Of a stretch of DNA of 64,000 nucleotides, positions 1-8,215 are shown one piece after another. The notes under the pieces are model-generated. The model was not told the DNA's origin. It made no database searches and saw only the letters and a program-made list of their open reading frames with translations. The stretch lies in contig NZ_CP045725.1 in the NCBI RefSeq assembly GCF_009646095.1, positions 744,001 to 808,000 on the forward strand, written 5' to 3'. The stretch's first letter is position 1. Each line of letters opens with the position of its first letter. Origin of the DNA: Raineyella fluvialis. Its GTDB lineage: Bacteria > Actinomycetota > Actinomycetes > Propionibacteriales > Propionibacteriaceae. Both the position numbers and the translations under genes were made by a program.

Positions 1-1
1 G

Positions 2-112
2 CACCCCACCACCCACGAATATCCCTTCGAGGAGGCCGACCGGGCGCTGCAGTATCTGGCGCGCGGTGACATCGAGGGTGCCGGGGTGCTGCGGATCGCC
101 GAAGCGGTCTGA
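2..112 (+). CDS. C-terminal end of a zinc-type alcohol dehydrogenase (MDR superfamily), partial
   Basis: An open frame enters from the left edge and ends at a TGA at 110-112. The 36 visible residues contain YPFEEADRALQYLARG followed by a short GAGVLRI-like end. This is the usual C-terminus of medium-chain dehydrogenases/reductases, in which a conserved helix (P-x-x-x-A-x-x-A-x-x-x-x-x-x-G) precedes the last strand. The catalytic and zinc-binding parts lie outside the window, so substrate and cofactor cannot be judged. The next gene starts 75 bases downstream on the same strand. Confidence 0.55.
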   Translation, partial: HPTTHEYPFEEADRALQYLARGDIEGAGVLRIAEAV

Positions 113-187
113 GCGACGCGTGCCTGGCGGCGGCGCCGGCACGTGAGCCCTTCCCAACCGTCCGCCCGGCGCCTAGCGTGACGAAGC

Positions 188-1219
188 ATGCGACCGTTCC
201 CCACGCTGCGCGTCCCGATCATCGCCGCCCCCATGGCCGGCGGCCCCTCCACCCCCGCCCTGGTGAACGCCGTCGGCGCGGCCGGTGGGCTCGGCTTCCT
301 CGCGGGTGGCTACCGCTCGGCGGAGGATCTGGCGGCCCAGATCGCGGCGGTCCGGGCGGCCGGCACCGCCGACTTCGGGGTCAATCTCTTCGTCCCCGAC
401 ACCACACCGATCGACACCGAGGCCGTCTCCGCCTACCGTCAGGCGCTGCTCCCGCTGGCGGCCCAACTGGGCGTCGACGACCTCCCCGAGGCGCACCCCG
501 ACGACGATGGTTGGCGGGCCAAGATCGAGCTGTTGGTGGCCTCCCCCGTGCCGGTCGTCTCGTTCACCTTCGGCCTGCCTGATCGGACGACCGTCGAGCG
601 GCTGCACGGGGCCGGCAGCGTCCTGATCGGCGGCGTGACCTCGGTGCCGGACGCCCTGGCGGCCAGGGAGCGCGGGCTGGATGCCCTCGTCGTCCAGGGG
701 CCGGAGGCGGGCGGGCACCAGTTCACCTTTCATACGGCCGACCCGGCCCCGACCACGCCGCTGGAGGAATTGTTCGCCGCGGTCCGTGACGCGGTGCCGG
801 GGCCGCTGATCGCCTCGGGCGGTCTGGCGGATGCCCCCGCCGTCCGCCGGATGATCGATGCCGGCGCGGTGGCGGTGCAGCTGGGCACCGCTTTCCTGCT
901 GACCCCGGAGGCCGGCACCAACGCCACCCACCGCGCGGCCCTGACCGATCCCGGCTTCACCCGGACGATCCTGACGCGGGCCTTCTCCGGGCGGTGGGCC
1001 CGCGGCCTGGCCAATGCCTACGTCGAGGCGTACGACGCCCTCGCCCCAGCGGCCTACCCGGCCGTCAACCAGATCGCCGGGCCGATCCGGCGGATGGCTG
1101 CGGCCTCGGGCGACCCGCAGCACACGCATCTCTGGGCGGGGACGGCCTGGCGCAAGGTGATCGAGGCACCGGCCGCCGAGGTGCTGGCGGAGCTGTGGCC
1201 GGGCGGCACGAGTGACTGA
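188..1219 (+). CDS. Nitronate monooxygenase / 2-nitropropane dioxygenase family FMN enzyme
   Basis: The 343-residue protein is a TIM-barrel FMN enzyme that would oxidise alkyl nitronates (such as propionate-3-nitronate) to a carbonyl plus nitrite. The N-terminal start of the barrel is PIIAAPMAGGPSTPALVNAV. A QGPEAGGHQF segment near residue 180 corresponds to the EAGGH signature of the family, and IASGGLAD then GAVAVQLGTAFLL are the phosphate-binding strands for FMN. Length fits the family. No clear Shine-Dalgarno precedes the ATG. A TAGCGT hexamer ends 8 bases before it, so the message may be leaderless. Some family members act on enoyl or other substrates, so exact chemistry is unproven. Confidence 0.85.
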   Translation: MRPFPTLRVPIIAAPMAGGPSTPALVNAVGAAGGLGFLAGGYRSAEDLAAQIAAVRAAGTADFGVNLFVPDTTPIDTEAVSAYRQALLPLAAQLGVDDLPEAHPDDDGWRAKIELLVASPVPVVSFTFGLPDRTTVERLHGAGSVLIGGVTSVPDALAARERGLDALVVQGPEAGGHQFTFHTADPAPTTPLEELFAAVRDAVPGPLIASGGLADAPAVRRMIDAGAVAVQLGTAFLLTPEAGTNATHRAALTDPGFTRTILTRAFSGRWARGLANAYVEAYDALAPAAYPAVNQIAGPIRRMAAASGDPQHTHLWAGTAWRKVIEAPAAEVLAELWPGGTSD

Positions 1220-1241
1220 TCCCGGGACCGGGCGACCTCGC

Positions 1242-1421
1242 TCAGTGTGACCGGTCGGCGGCCGCCTCGGCCCGGAGCCGCGCCAGCTCGGCGCTGAGCT
1301 CAGGATCCTCCCGGACCAGCCACACCAAGCCACAGTCCTCCGGACCACTCGCCCCCGGATAACACAGGCTGCAGGTGTCGCCGGGGCGCACCGGGCACTT
1401 CGGGTCCGGCCGGTGAGCCAT
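1242..1421 (-). CDS. Small cysteine-rich protein, DUF6767-like
   Basis: A 59-residue protein with four cysteines, including the pattern CSLCYPGASGPEDCGLVWLV near residues 18-37, and a charged C-terminal helix. I recognise it as resembling the actinobacterial DUF6767 family; no function is known to me. An upstream in-frame ATG would add eight residues, but AGGAGGT lies 5 bases before the ATG at 1421, so that start is preferred. It precedes dnaX on the opposite side of a 58-base gap (dnaX ends at 1480). The cysteine spacing could bind a metal, which is inference only. Confidence 0.7.
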   Translation of the reverse strand: MAHRPDPKCPVRPGDTCSLCYPGASGPEDCGLVWLVREDPELSAELARLRAEAAADRSH

Positions 1422-1479
1422 CGTCACCTCCTGTTGAGGAATCAACTACGACGGTCATCGTACGCCGCCCGGGAACCGC

Positions 1480-3798
1480 TCAGCCGGCGAGGCCGGAGTC
1501 CTGCTGTTCCTCGAGCAGCAACTCCGCGCCCAACACGTTGGTGAGCAGATCCGCGGCGCTCTCGTACCCTTCACCGACCGTCACGTCCTCATCGGTGTAC
1601 GCGGCGGCCTCCTCCTCGGGCGTGAGTTCCTTGGGCGGCGGCGGGACCGCGGCCACCTGCGAGTACCGACTCGGCCGCTGCGCCGGCTCGTCCTTGGCGG
1701 GGGGCGGCGCCGTGGGCGTCGGCTCTACGGGCGCGGAAGGCCGCTCCACGGCGGCCGGAGCGGCGAACTGCGAGGCGTACAGGTCGTCCTCCGGCGGCGG
1801 CTCGTCCCAGGGGTCGTCCGGCGGTTCCGTGGGCGGGGGAGCCGAGGTCGGGCCGGCGGACGGGCGGCCACGACGGGTCCCCCGCGGTCGCTGAGGATCG
1901 GCGGACGCAGGCACAGGAGCGGTCGCCGGGGCAGGAGCGGCGGAGGGGGCCGGCACGGGCGCAGGCCGCTGGCGGCCCTCGGGCCGTTCGGGTCGGCCGC
2001 TACTGCGGCCACCGCGCGCCTGACGACCGGCATCCGGGTCGATGATCGTCTCCACCCGCAGTGCTGTCCCGAACACCTGGGTGACCGCTTCCGTGAACAC
2101 TTCGCGCTCACGGGGCCGCTCGAAGGTCGTCCGCGCGCCAGGGGAGTTGAGGGCCACCGTGAGGACGCCGCCGACGAGTGAGACGACCGCGGCATTGCCC
2201 TCGAGCACGACCTTGGTGAAGTGACGGCGACGGCCCACCTCCTCCAGCAGGTCCGACCACCGCGCCTGGGCGTCCTGGGTGGTCAGGCCGTGCACGCCTG
2301 CCGCGTCGGCTGCCGGGGCCGGCACCGATGTGACCGCCGACTCCCTCGGCACACTGACGGGCCGATCGGGGCGAGCCGGTCGCTCAGGCCGCACGGGGCG
2401 ACCGGTGGAGGCGGGTGCCGGGGTCGCCGGGGCCGCCGGGGTCGCGGGGGTCGCGGCGGCGGCAGGCTCCGGCTCGCGATGACGGGGGCGCGGCCGTTGG
2501 CCGACGGACGGCGACGGTGCTGATGCCGGCGCCGCGGGGGCGGGAGCGGGGGCCGAGGCGGCGGGAGGCCCCGCAACCTCGGTCACCGGGGCCACCGGCC
2601 CACCGGTATCGAGACCTCCCAGATTGAGCCGGCGCTCGATCCGGTCGAGCCGGGCGTTGATCCCGCGTTCGGCCACGTCGGCACCGGGCAGCAGCACGCG
2701 GGCACACATCAGTTCCAGGTGCAGGCGAGGTGCGGTCGTACCCCGCATCTGGGTCAATCCCTCGGCGATCACGTCGGCCGCCCGGGTCAGCTCCCCCAGG
2801 CCCATGGCCTTCGCCTGAGTGACGTACGTGGCCGCCTGTTCGGGAGAGACATCGACGAGTCCGGTGGACAAGGCATCCGGCACGGCCCCGACGATGACCA
2901 GGTCACGGAGGTGACCCAGCAGGTCCTCGGCGAACCGACGCGGGTCCTGCCCGGCCTCGATCACCTTGTCGATCACGGAGAAGACTCCGGAGCCCTCTCC
3001 GGTGGCGAAGGCGCCGACCATCTCGTCGAGGAGCTTGTCGGGGGTGTATCCCAGCAGACCGGTCGCGTGGTCGTACGTCACGCCCCGATCCGAGGCGCCC
3101 CCGAGCAGCTGGTCGAGGACCGACAGCGAGTCTCGCACCGAGCCGCCACCGGCCCGGACGACCAGCGGCAGCACACCCGGCTCGACGGTGATGCCCTCCT
3201 GCTCGCAGATCTCCGCCAGGTAGTGGGTGAGGACCTTGGGCGGCACCAGGCGGAACGGGTAGTGGTGCGTACGCGACCGGATGGTGCCGATCACCTTGTC
3301 CGGCTCGGTCGTCGCGAAGATGAACTTGACGTGGGGCGGCGGCTCCTCGACGAGCTTCAGCAGGGCGTTGAAGCCCTGCGTCGTCACCATGTGCGCCTCG
3401 TCGATGATGTAGACCTTGTAGCGGCTCTGCACCGGGGCGAAGAACGCGCGCTCGCGCAGATCGCGGGCATCGTCCACGCCGCCGTGCGAGGCGGCGTCGA
3501 TCTCGATGACATCGATCGACCCCGGACCGCCGGTGGCGAGGTCCAGGCAGGAGCGGCAGTGACCGCACGGCTCGGCCGCCGGCCCGTTCTCGCAGTTCAG
3601 GGCGCGGGCGAGGATGCGGGCCGACGTCGTCTTGCCACAACCGCGGGGCCCCGAGAACAGATAGGCGTGGTTGACCCTGTTGTTGGCGAGGGCGCGCTGG
3701 AGCGGCTGGGTGACGTGCTCCTGGCCGACGACCTGCGCGAACGTGTCGGGGCGGTAGCGGCGATAGAGCGCGAGGGCCTCGGTCGGCTCCGAGGTCAC
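1480..3798 (-). CDS. dnaX: DNA polymerase III subunits gamma/tau
   Basis: The 772-residue clamp-loader ATPase loads the beta sliding clamp at replication forks. Visible: RYRPDTFAQVVGQEHV at the N-terminus; Walker A GPRGCGKTTSAR near residue 50; a zinc-binding CGHCRSC loop; Walker B IIDEAH; the SRTHHYPF arginine-finger region near residue 175; and the collar domain. A long Ala/Pro-rich linker (about 400-740) follows, with an embedded conserved segment near 505-590 and an acidic C-terminus, typical of actinobacterial tau. The start is GTG at 3798. It overlaps by four bases the stop of a small acidic ORF. I did not see an obvious frameshift site that would make a separate gamma form. Confidence 0.97.
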   Translation of the reverse strand: MTSEPTEALALYRRYRPDTFAQVVGQEHVTQPLQRALANNRVNHAYLFSGPRGCGKTTSARILARALNCENGPAAEPCGHCRSCLDLATGGPGSIDVIEIDAASHGGVDDARDLRERAFFAPVQSRYKVYIIDEAHMVTTQGFNALLKLVEEPPPHVKFIFATTEPDKVIGTIRSRTHHYPFRLVPPKVLTHYLAEICEQEGITVEPGVLPLVVRAGGGSVRDSLSVLDQLLGGASDRGVTYDHATGLLGYTPDKLLDEMVGAFATGEGSGVFSVIDKVIEAGQDPRRFAEDLLGHLRDLVIVGAVPDALSTGLVDVSPEQAATYVTQAKAMGLGELTRAADVIAEGLTQMRGTTAPRLHLELMCARVLLPGADVAERGINARLDRIERRLNLGGLDTGGPVAPVTEVAGPPAASAPAPAPAAPASAPSPSVGQRPRPRHREPEPAAAATPATPAAPATPAPASTGRPVRPERPARPDRPVSVPRESAVTSVPAPAADAAGVHGLTTQDAQARWSDLLEEVGRRRHFTKVVLEGNAAVVSLVGGVLTVALNSPGARTTFERPREREVFTEAVTQVFGTALRVETIIDPDAGRQARGGRSSGRPERPEGRQRPAPVPAPSAAPAPATAPVPASADPQRPRGTRRGRPSAGPTSAPPPTEPPDDPWDEPPPEDDLYASQFAAPAAVERPSAPVEPTPTAPPPAKDEPAQRPSRYSQVAAVPPPPKELTPEEEAAAYTDEDVTVGEGYESAADLLTNVLGAELLLEEQQDSGLAG

Positions 3799-3962
3799 CG
3801 ATGCATCGTCAGCGGGCGCATCGTCAGCCGGCGGATCGAACAGTCCCTCCCCCGCCTGGGGGCGACATCCAGCTCGACGTCCTCGTCACCGTACGATCCG
3901 GCGTCGTCGAGGTCGTCGTCAGCCTCCCAGGGCTCGATCTCGTCGTCTTCGTCCACGCCCAC
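3795..3962 (-). CDS. Possible small acidic protein upstream of dnaX
   Basis: A GTG-started frame of 55 codons runs directly into dnaX with a GTGA stop/start overlap, the geometry of translational coupling. The first 35 residues are very acidic (DEDDEIEPWEADDDLDDAG) and then switch to a basic tail. I do not recognise a family and no strong ribosome site precedes it. It may be a real leader peptide or small protein, or simply open frame in the dnaX leader. Support is only its position and the overlap. Confidence 0.3.
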   Translation of the reverse strand: MGVDEDDEIEPWEADDDLDDAGSYGDEDVELDVAPRRGRDCSIRRLTMRPLTMHR

Positions 3963-4038
3963 ACCCTATGCGGTGCCACTGACACTGTTCGCCGGACCAT
4001 CGCAGCTGACCGGGCCGGGTGGTGCGGGAAACAAAAAA

Positions 4039-4132
4039 GGGGCCCCCCGCGTACCCGACAGAGCTCACTTACCCTTGCTGCCTTCCGACCCTGGGGGAGT
4101 TGGGCGAGGTAACGCCACACGGGGGACCTTCC
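4039..4132 (-). ncRNA. ffs: Signal recognition particle RNA, small bacterial (4.5S) type
   Basis: On the minus strand the segment holds the conserved SRP domain IV core GGTCGGAAGGCAGCAAGGG (about 4070-4090), where Ffh binds. It is flanked by pairing arms GGTCCCCCGTG and CGCGGGGGGCC. A run of six T follows immediately (4033-4038), a built-in terminator. The dnaX / SRP RNA / tRNA-Ser arrangement is common in Actinobacteria. The RNA directs membrane-protein ribosomes to the Sec translocon. Ends are estimated from the helix and may be off by a few bases. Confidence 0.93.
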
Positions 4133-4318
4133 GCCAAGTGTAGGGGAAGGTCGCCTACGACCCAACTCGACCGGTCCGGGGGCTTCCACCGTAACGCGCG
4201 GGCAATCTCCCCTCGCCAGACTGGTTCCGGCGCGCCTGTCCCGCGGTACGGGGGCGGGACAGGCGCCTCCGTGAGGCCGAATTGGTGAACGAGCCAGGTT
4301 CCTGTAGAGTCCTCCGAC

Positions 4319-4406
4319 GGAGGATTCGCCTAGAGGCCTATGGCGCTCGCTTGGAAAGCGGGTTGGGTTCACGCCCTCACGAGTTCGAATCTCGTATCCT
4401 CCGCCA
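4319..4406 (+). tRNA. tRNA-Ser (anticodon GGA)
   Basis: An 88-base class II tRNA with acceptor arms GGAGGAT / ATCCTCC. The anticodon loop TTGGAAA gives GGA. It has a long variable arm, a GTTCGAATC T-loop and an encoded G-CCA end. It reads UCC/UCU serine codons. A strong terminator hairpin follows at once. Confidence 0.97.
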
Positions 4407-4407
4407 C

Positions 4408-4446
4408 AGCGGGCCCGCATCGACGAGATGCGGGCCCGCTCTTTTC
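4408..4446 (+). terminator. Intrinsic terminator of tRNA-Ser(GGA)
   Basis: A perfect 14-base-pair stem (AGCGGGCCCGCATC and its complement) with a five-base loop is followed by CTTTT. It starts two bases after the tRNA CCA end. Confidence 0.9.
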
Positions 4447-4496
4447 GTTACGCGAACGACCAGCCGAGGCGCCGGTGATGGACTCTAATTGCTGCC

Positions 4497-5894
4497 ATGG
4501 ACGCGGTCGTGCCACCGCGCAATCGGTGGGCTTTCGCTGTGGGGACCGTGGGAAGAGACATGGTCTACTCGATGATGGCCGTGTTCCTCATCGTCTTCCT
4601 GACCGAGGTCCTCAACCTCGATGACACGATCATGTGGTGGATCAACGGCATCCTGCTGGGGATGCGGCTGATGGACGCTTTCGACGACCCGATCACCGGC
4701 TACTTCATCGACAACACCCACACCCGGTGGGGCCAGTACAAGCCGTGGATCGCCGTGGGAGGTGTCCTGACAGGAGTGCTGACCATCCTCCTGTTCACCG
4801 ACTTCGGCGTACGCGGGGGTGGATATGTCGCCCTCTTCGCGGTCGTGTACCTGCTGTGGGGCCTCGCATTCAGTGTGAACGACCTCGGCTACTGGTCACT
4901 GCTGCCGGCCCTCAGTCTCGACCCCCACGAACGCGAACGCATCGGCGCCCTCACCAAGGTCTTCGCCACCGTCGGGCTCTTCGTCACCGTGGTCGGCATC
5001 GTTCCCCTCACCGAGGCCCTCGGCGGGGACGCCCGGGCGTGGACGCTGTTCGCCTGCGGCGCGGTGGCGATCATGCTGCTGGGCCTGGTCGTCACCCTCA
5101 CCGGGGTCCGCGAACCGAAGATCGTCACCGAGCCCGAGCACACTCCCTTGCGTGAGATCGCCGCGATCATGGGGCGCAACGACCAACTGTTGTGGACCGC
5201 GGCGTCGATGGTGTTGTTCCTCATCGGCTACAACACGACGACGGGCTTCGGCGTCTACTTCTTCAAGTACGCCTACCGCAACGAAGGGATGTACGCGCCC
5301 TTCGCCGCCATCCTCGGCGTCGGTCAACTCCTCGGATTCGTGGCGTTCCCCCTGCTCAGCAAGTGGCTCACCCAACGCCAACTCTTCGCCATCGCCATGG
5401 GCCTGGTCACCGCCGGCTATCTCACCTTCTTCTTCTCCCCGATGAACATCATCCCGATCGGCGTCGCCGGCATGCTGGTGTTCATCGGGAACTCCTTCAT
5501 CGCCGTCCTGATGATCGTCTTCCTCAGCCAGTGCATCGAATACGGCCAATGGAAGATGGGCCGGCGCAATGCGGCCATCACCTTCGCGGTCCAGCCCCTG
5601 ATCAACAAGGTCGGCGGTGCGGTCGCCACGGCCGTCGTCGGCGTCACCGTCATCCTCACCGGGATCAACGACGCACCCACCCCCCAGGACGTCACCGCCG
5701 AAGGCCTCCTCGGCATGCGCGCGATGATGATGGGCTTCCCCTTGGCCCTGATGATCCTCAGCTTCCTGTTCAACCGACTCTTCTTCCGCCTCGACGAGAA
5801 GTTCCACGCCCAGATCGTCGCCGAACTGCGTCAACGCGGAGAGCTCCTCGACGAGGCCACCGCCCGCCGACCCGCAGCAACCGAATCTCAATGA
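4497..5894 (+). CDS. GPH-family sugar:cation symporter (MFS, MelB-like)
   Basis: The 465-residue membrane protein has about 12 hydrophobic segments. It carries the MelB/GPH hallmarks: DPITGYFID with TRWGQYKPWI after TM2, and SQCIEYGQWKMGRRNAA in the second half. The family imports glycosides, pentosides or hexuronides with Na+ or H+. The next gene is a GH2 glycosidase 21 bases downstream, so a beta-linked oligosaccharide or glycoside is the likely cargo. The ATG lacks a clear Shine-Dalgarno, and a TCTAAT hexamer ends seven bases before it, suggesting a leaderless start. Confidence 0.9.
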   Translation: MDAVVPPRNRWAFAVGTVGRDMVYSMMAVFLIVFLTEVLNLDDTIMWWINGILLGMRLMDAFDDPITGYFIDNTHTRWGQYKPWIAVGGVLTGVLTILLFTDFGVRGGGYVALFAVVYLLWGLAFSVNDLGYWSLLPALSLDPHERERIGALTKVFATVGLFVTVVGIVPLTEALGGDARAWTLFACGAVAIMLLGLVVTLTGVREPKIVTEPEHTPLREIAAIMGRNDQLLWTAASMVLFLIGYNTTTGFGVYFFKYAYRNEGMYAPFAAILGVGQLLGFVAFPLLSKWLTQRQLFAIAMGLVTAGYLTFFFSPMNIIPIGVAGMLVFIGNSFIAVLMIVFLSQCIEYGQWKMGRRNAAITFAVQPLINKVGGAVATAVVGVTVILTGINDAPTPQDVTAEGLLGMRAMMMGFPLALMILSFLFNRLFFRLDEKFHAQIVAELRQRGELLDEATARRPAATESQ

Positions 5895-5915
5895 GCACCG
5901 GGAAGGGACCCACCG

Positions 5916-7733
5916 ATGTCGAACGAAGCACGCGCGGCCGCCGTGGGACGCCGCGCCTCCAGCGGCGACGGCACGTACCCGCGCCCGATGCTCGTACGGT
6001 CACAGTTCGTGGCCCTGGACCGGCGCGTCCCCTTCGCGTACGACGACGCTGACGAAGGACTCGACGGCCGGTGGCAGGAGGACGCCGCCCGCTTCGACCG
6101 CGAGATCCAACTGCCGTTCCCCCCTGAGTCCGAGGCGTCTGGCATCGGACTGACCGACTACCACCCCTGTGTCTGGTACCGCATCCCCCTCACCGCGGCC
6201 GACCTGGCGGCGGCCGGCCATGCCGAGGGCCGCAGGCTGCTGCTGCACTTCGGCGCCGTGGACTACGCGGCGATGGTCTGGGTGGACGCGACGATGGTCG
6301 GCACCCACGAAGGAGGCCAGACTCCCTTCACGTTCGACGTCACCGCCGCCCTCGACCCTGCCGAAGAGGAGCATGCCGTGGTCGTCCGCGCGTTCGAGGA
6401 CCCGCTCGACGGCCGCATGCCCCGCGGCAAACAGGACTGGCTGCCGCAGCCCCACCTCATCTGGTACCACCGCACCACCGGCATCTGGCGCACCGCGTGG
6501 CTCGAGTCGGTCCCACCGCTGCATGTGGAACGACTCGCCTGGCGATGCGACGTCACCACCAGCCGGGTCGCTCTCACGGTCGAACTGAACCGTCGTCCCG
6601 ATCCTGCGGTCGAGCTCGACGTCGTGATCGCCCTGGCGGGTCGGGTCCTGGCGAGCGCCGTGGTCCCCGTGGAAGACCGGGTCGCCACCGTCACCCTCGA
6701 CCTCCTCGCCGCCAACTCCGGGGTCCACCACGAGGAGCTGCTGTGGAGCCCGGAGCGCCCCGTGCTGCTGGACGCCGGCGTGGCCGTCGGCGAGGACGTG
6801 GTCTCCAGCTACCTGGGGATCCGCGAGGTCACCGTCGGTCCCGACACCCTGCGTCTCAACGGCCGGCGCTTCATCCTTCGGTCGGTGCTGGAACAGGGCT
6901 ACTGGCCGGCCTCCCACCTGACCCCGCCCAGCGTCGAAGCCCTCCGGGACGAGGTGCAGCTGATCCTGAGCCTCGGGTTCAACTCGGCCCGGATCCACCA
7001 GAAGGTCGAGGACCCGCGCTTCCACTTCTGGGCGGATCGGCTCGGTCTCACCCTCTGGGGCGAGACAGGTACGGCGTACGTCTTCGACTCCCTCGCCGTC
7101 GGGCGCCTCACCCGCGAGTGGATCGACGTGGTGCGCGGCTACGAGTCGCACCCCTCGATCATCGCCTGGGTCCCGTTCAACGAGTCCTGGGGAGTGTTCC
7201 AGATCGAGCGGGCCCACGACCAGCAGGCCTATGTCCAGGCTCTCGGCGACCTGACGCGTGCCCTTGATCCCACCCGCCCCGTGGTCACCAACGACGGCTG
7301 GGAGCACACCGGCTCCGACCTGTTCACCATCCACGACTACGAGCAACGCGCCGACGTCCTGACCTCCCGCTACACCGCCGAGGGCGTGGAGCGCATGCTC
7401 GCCACCACCGGCCCCTCCGATCGTCCCCTCGCCGTGGGCGAGTGGGCCGCGCACCTGCGTTCCCGCCCCGTCCTGCTCACCGAGTTCGGCGGCATCATGT
7501 ACGTCTCCACCCCGCCGGACGAGGCGACCTGGGGGTACGCGGGCGCCACGAGTCCCGAGGACCTCGAAGGCCGCATCCGGGCGATCATGGAGGCGGTGAG
7601 GTCCGCGCCCGTCCTCGCCGGCTACTGCTGGACCCAGCTCACCGACACGCTGCAGGAGGCCAACGGGCTGGTGGATGCCGGCCGCGTCCCCAAGCTACCT
7701 GTCGAGACCCTCCGCGCGCTGATGGGGGCCTGA
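5916..7733 (+). CDS. Glycoside hydrolase family 2 (beta-galactosidase/beta-glucuronidase type)
   Basis: The 605-residue enzyme has the three GH2 parts: an N-terminal jelly-roll sugar-binding domain (about 1-190, with HFGAVDYAAMVWVD and GTHEGGQTPF), an immunoglobulin-like domain and a C-terminal TIM barrel. The acid/base is the Glu in WVPFNESWG (near residue 420) and the nucleophile the Glu in VLLTEFGG (near 525). No signal peptide is visible, so it should act in the cytoplasm on sugar brought in by the neighbouring symporter. It is shorter than LacZ and closer in size to the beta-glucuronidase group. Linkage specificity cannot be read from sequence alone. GGGAAGGG upstream serves as ribosome site. 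Confidence 0.9.
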   Translation: MSNEARAAAVGRRASSGDGTYPRPMLVRSQFVALDRRVPFAYDDADEGLDGRWQEDAARFDREIQLPFPPESEASGIGLTDYHPCVWYRIPLTAADLAAAGHAEGRRLLLHFGAVDYAAMVWVDATMVGTHEGGQTPFTFDVTAALDPAEEEHAVVVRAFEDPLDGRMPRGKQDWLPQPHLIWYHRTTGIWRTAWLESVPPLHVERLAWRCDVTTSRVALTVELNRRPDPAVELDVVIALAGRVLASAVVPVEDRVATVTLDLLAANSGVHHEELLWSPERPVLLDAGVAVGEDVVSSYLGIREVTVGPDTLRLNGRRFILRSVLEQGYWPASHLTPPSVEALRDEVQLILSLGFNSARIHQKVEDPRFHFWADRLGLTLWGETGTAYVFDSLAVGRLTREWIDVVRGYESHPSIIAWVPFNESWGVFQIERAHDQQAYVQALGDLTRALDPTRPVVTNDGWEHTGSDLFTIHDYEQRADVLTSRYTAEGVERMLATTGPSDRPLAVGEWAAHLRSRPVLLTEFGGIMYVSTPPDEATWGYAGATSPEDLEGRIRAIMEAVRSAPVLAGYCWTQLTDTLQEANGLVDAGRVPKLPVETLRALMGA

Positions 7734-7743
7734 CCCTCCGGAC

Positions 7744-8214
7744 TCACCGGGGCGGCGGCGGGATGGTGCCGAGGTCAGGGATCGAGTCGGGCCAGATCAA
7801 CTGCACGGTGCACGGCGCGTGGTCGATGATGAAGCGGGCGTGCCGGCCGAGGCTGTGCGGCCCCAGATGGGCCCGGTCGCCGTCACGGGCGACGATCAGC
7901 CAGTCCGCGTCGGCCGCCGCCGCGGTGATGACCCGCTCGGTGGGGCCGGAGACGAGCCTCGTCGCACACGTACGACCGAGCGCTGACGCCGCCTGCTCCA
8001 GCAGTGCCCGCCCCTCGTCGGCGGTCAGGTCGGCGACCTCGGGCTCGGGTTCGCGCCGATGGCGACCGATCAGTCCGCCCAGGGCTCCGGTGGGTACGGA
8101 ATCGGACGGATCGTCCGCCACGATCAGCGTGATGACGTCCGACTCGGGACGTTCACGGGCGGCGTCGACGACGGCGGGCCAGGTGCCCGGAGCGATCCAG
8201 AGAAGCACACGCAT
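7744..8214 (-). CDS. Universal stress protein (UspA)-like domain protein
   Basis: A 156-residue single-domain protein with a Usp-like alpha/beta pattern: MRVLLWIAPG at the first strand, ADWLIVARDG near residue 105, and an RHARFIIDHAPCTVQLIW end matching the family's HAPCPV motif. The ATP-binding glycine motif is poorly conserved (GPHSLGRH), so nucleotide binding is doubtful. It starts two bases after the stop of the upstream permease gene, so the two form an operon and it may be a soluble partner of that transporter. Confidence 0.7.
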   Translation of the reverse strand: MRVLLWIAPGTWPAVVDAARERPESDVITLIVADDPSDSVPTGALGGLIGRHRREPEPEVADLTADEGRALLEQAASALGRTCATRLVSGPTERVITAAAADADWLIVARDGDRAHLGPHSLGRHARFIIDHAPCTVQLIWPDSIPDLGTIPPPPR

Positions 8215-8215
8215 G

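Noticed and set aside
1900-2560. Tandem repeat in the dnaX linker
   Set aside because: The stretch is Ala/Pro/Arg-rich coding sequence with irregular units, typical of actinobacterial tau linkers, not a regular repeat array.
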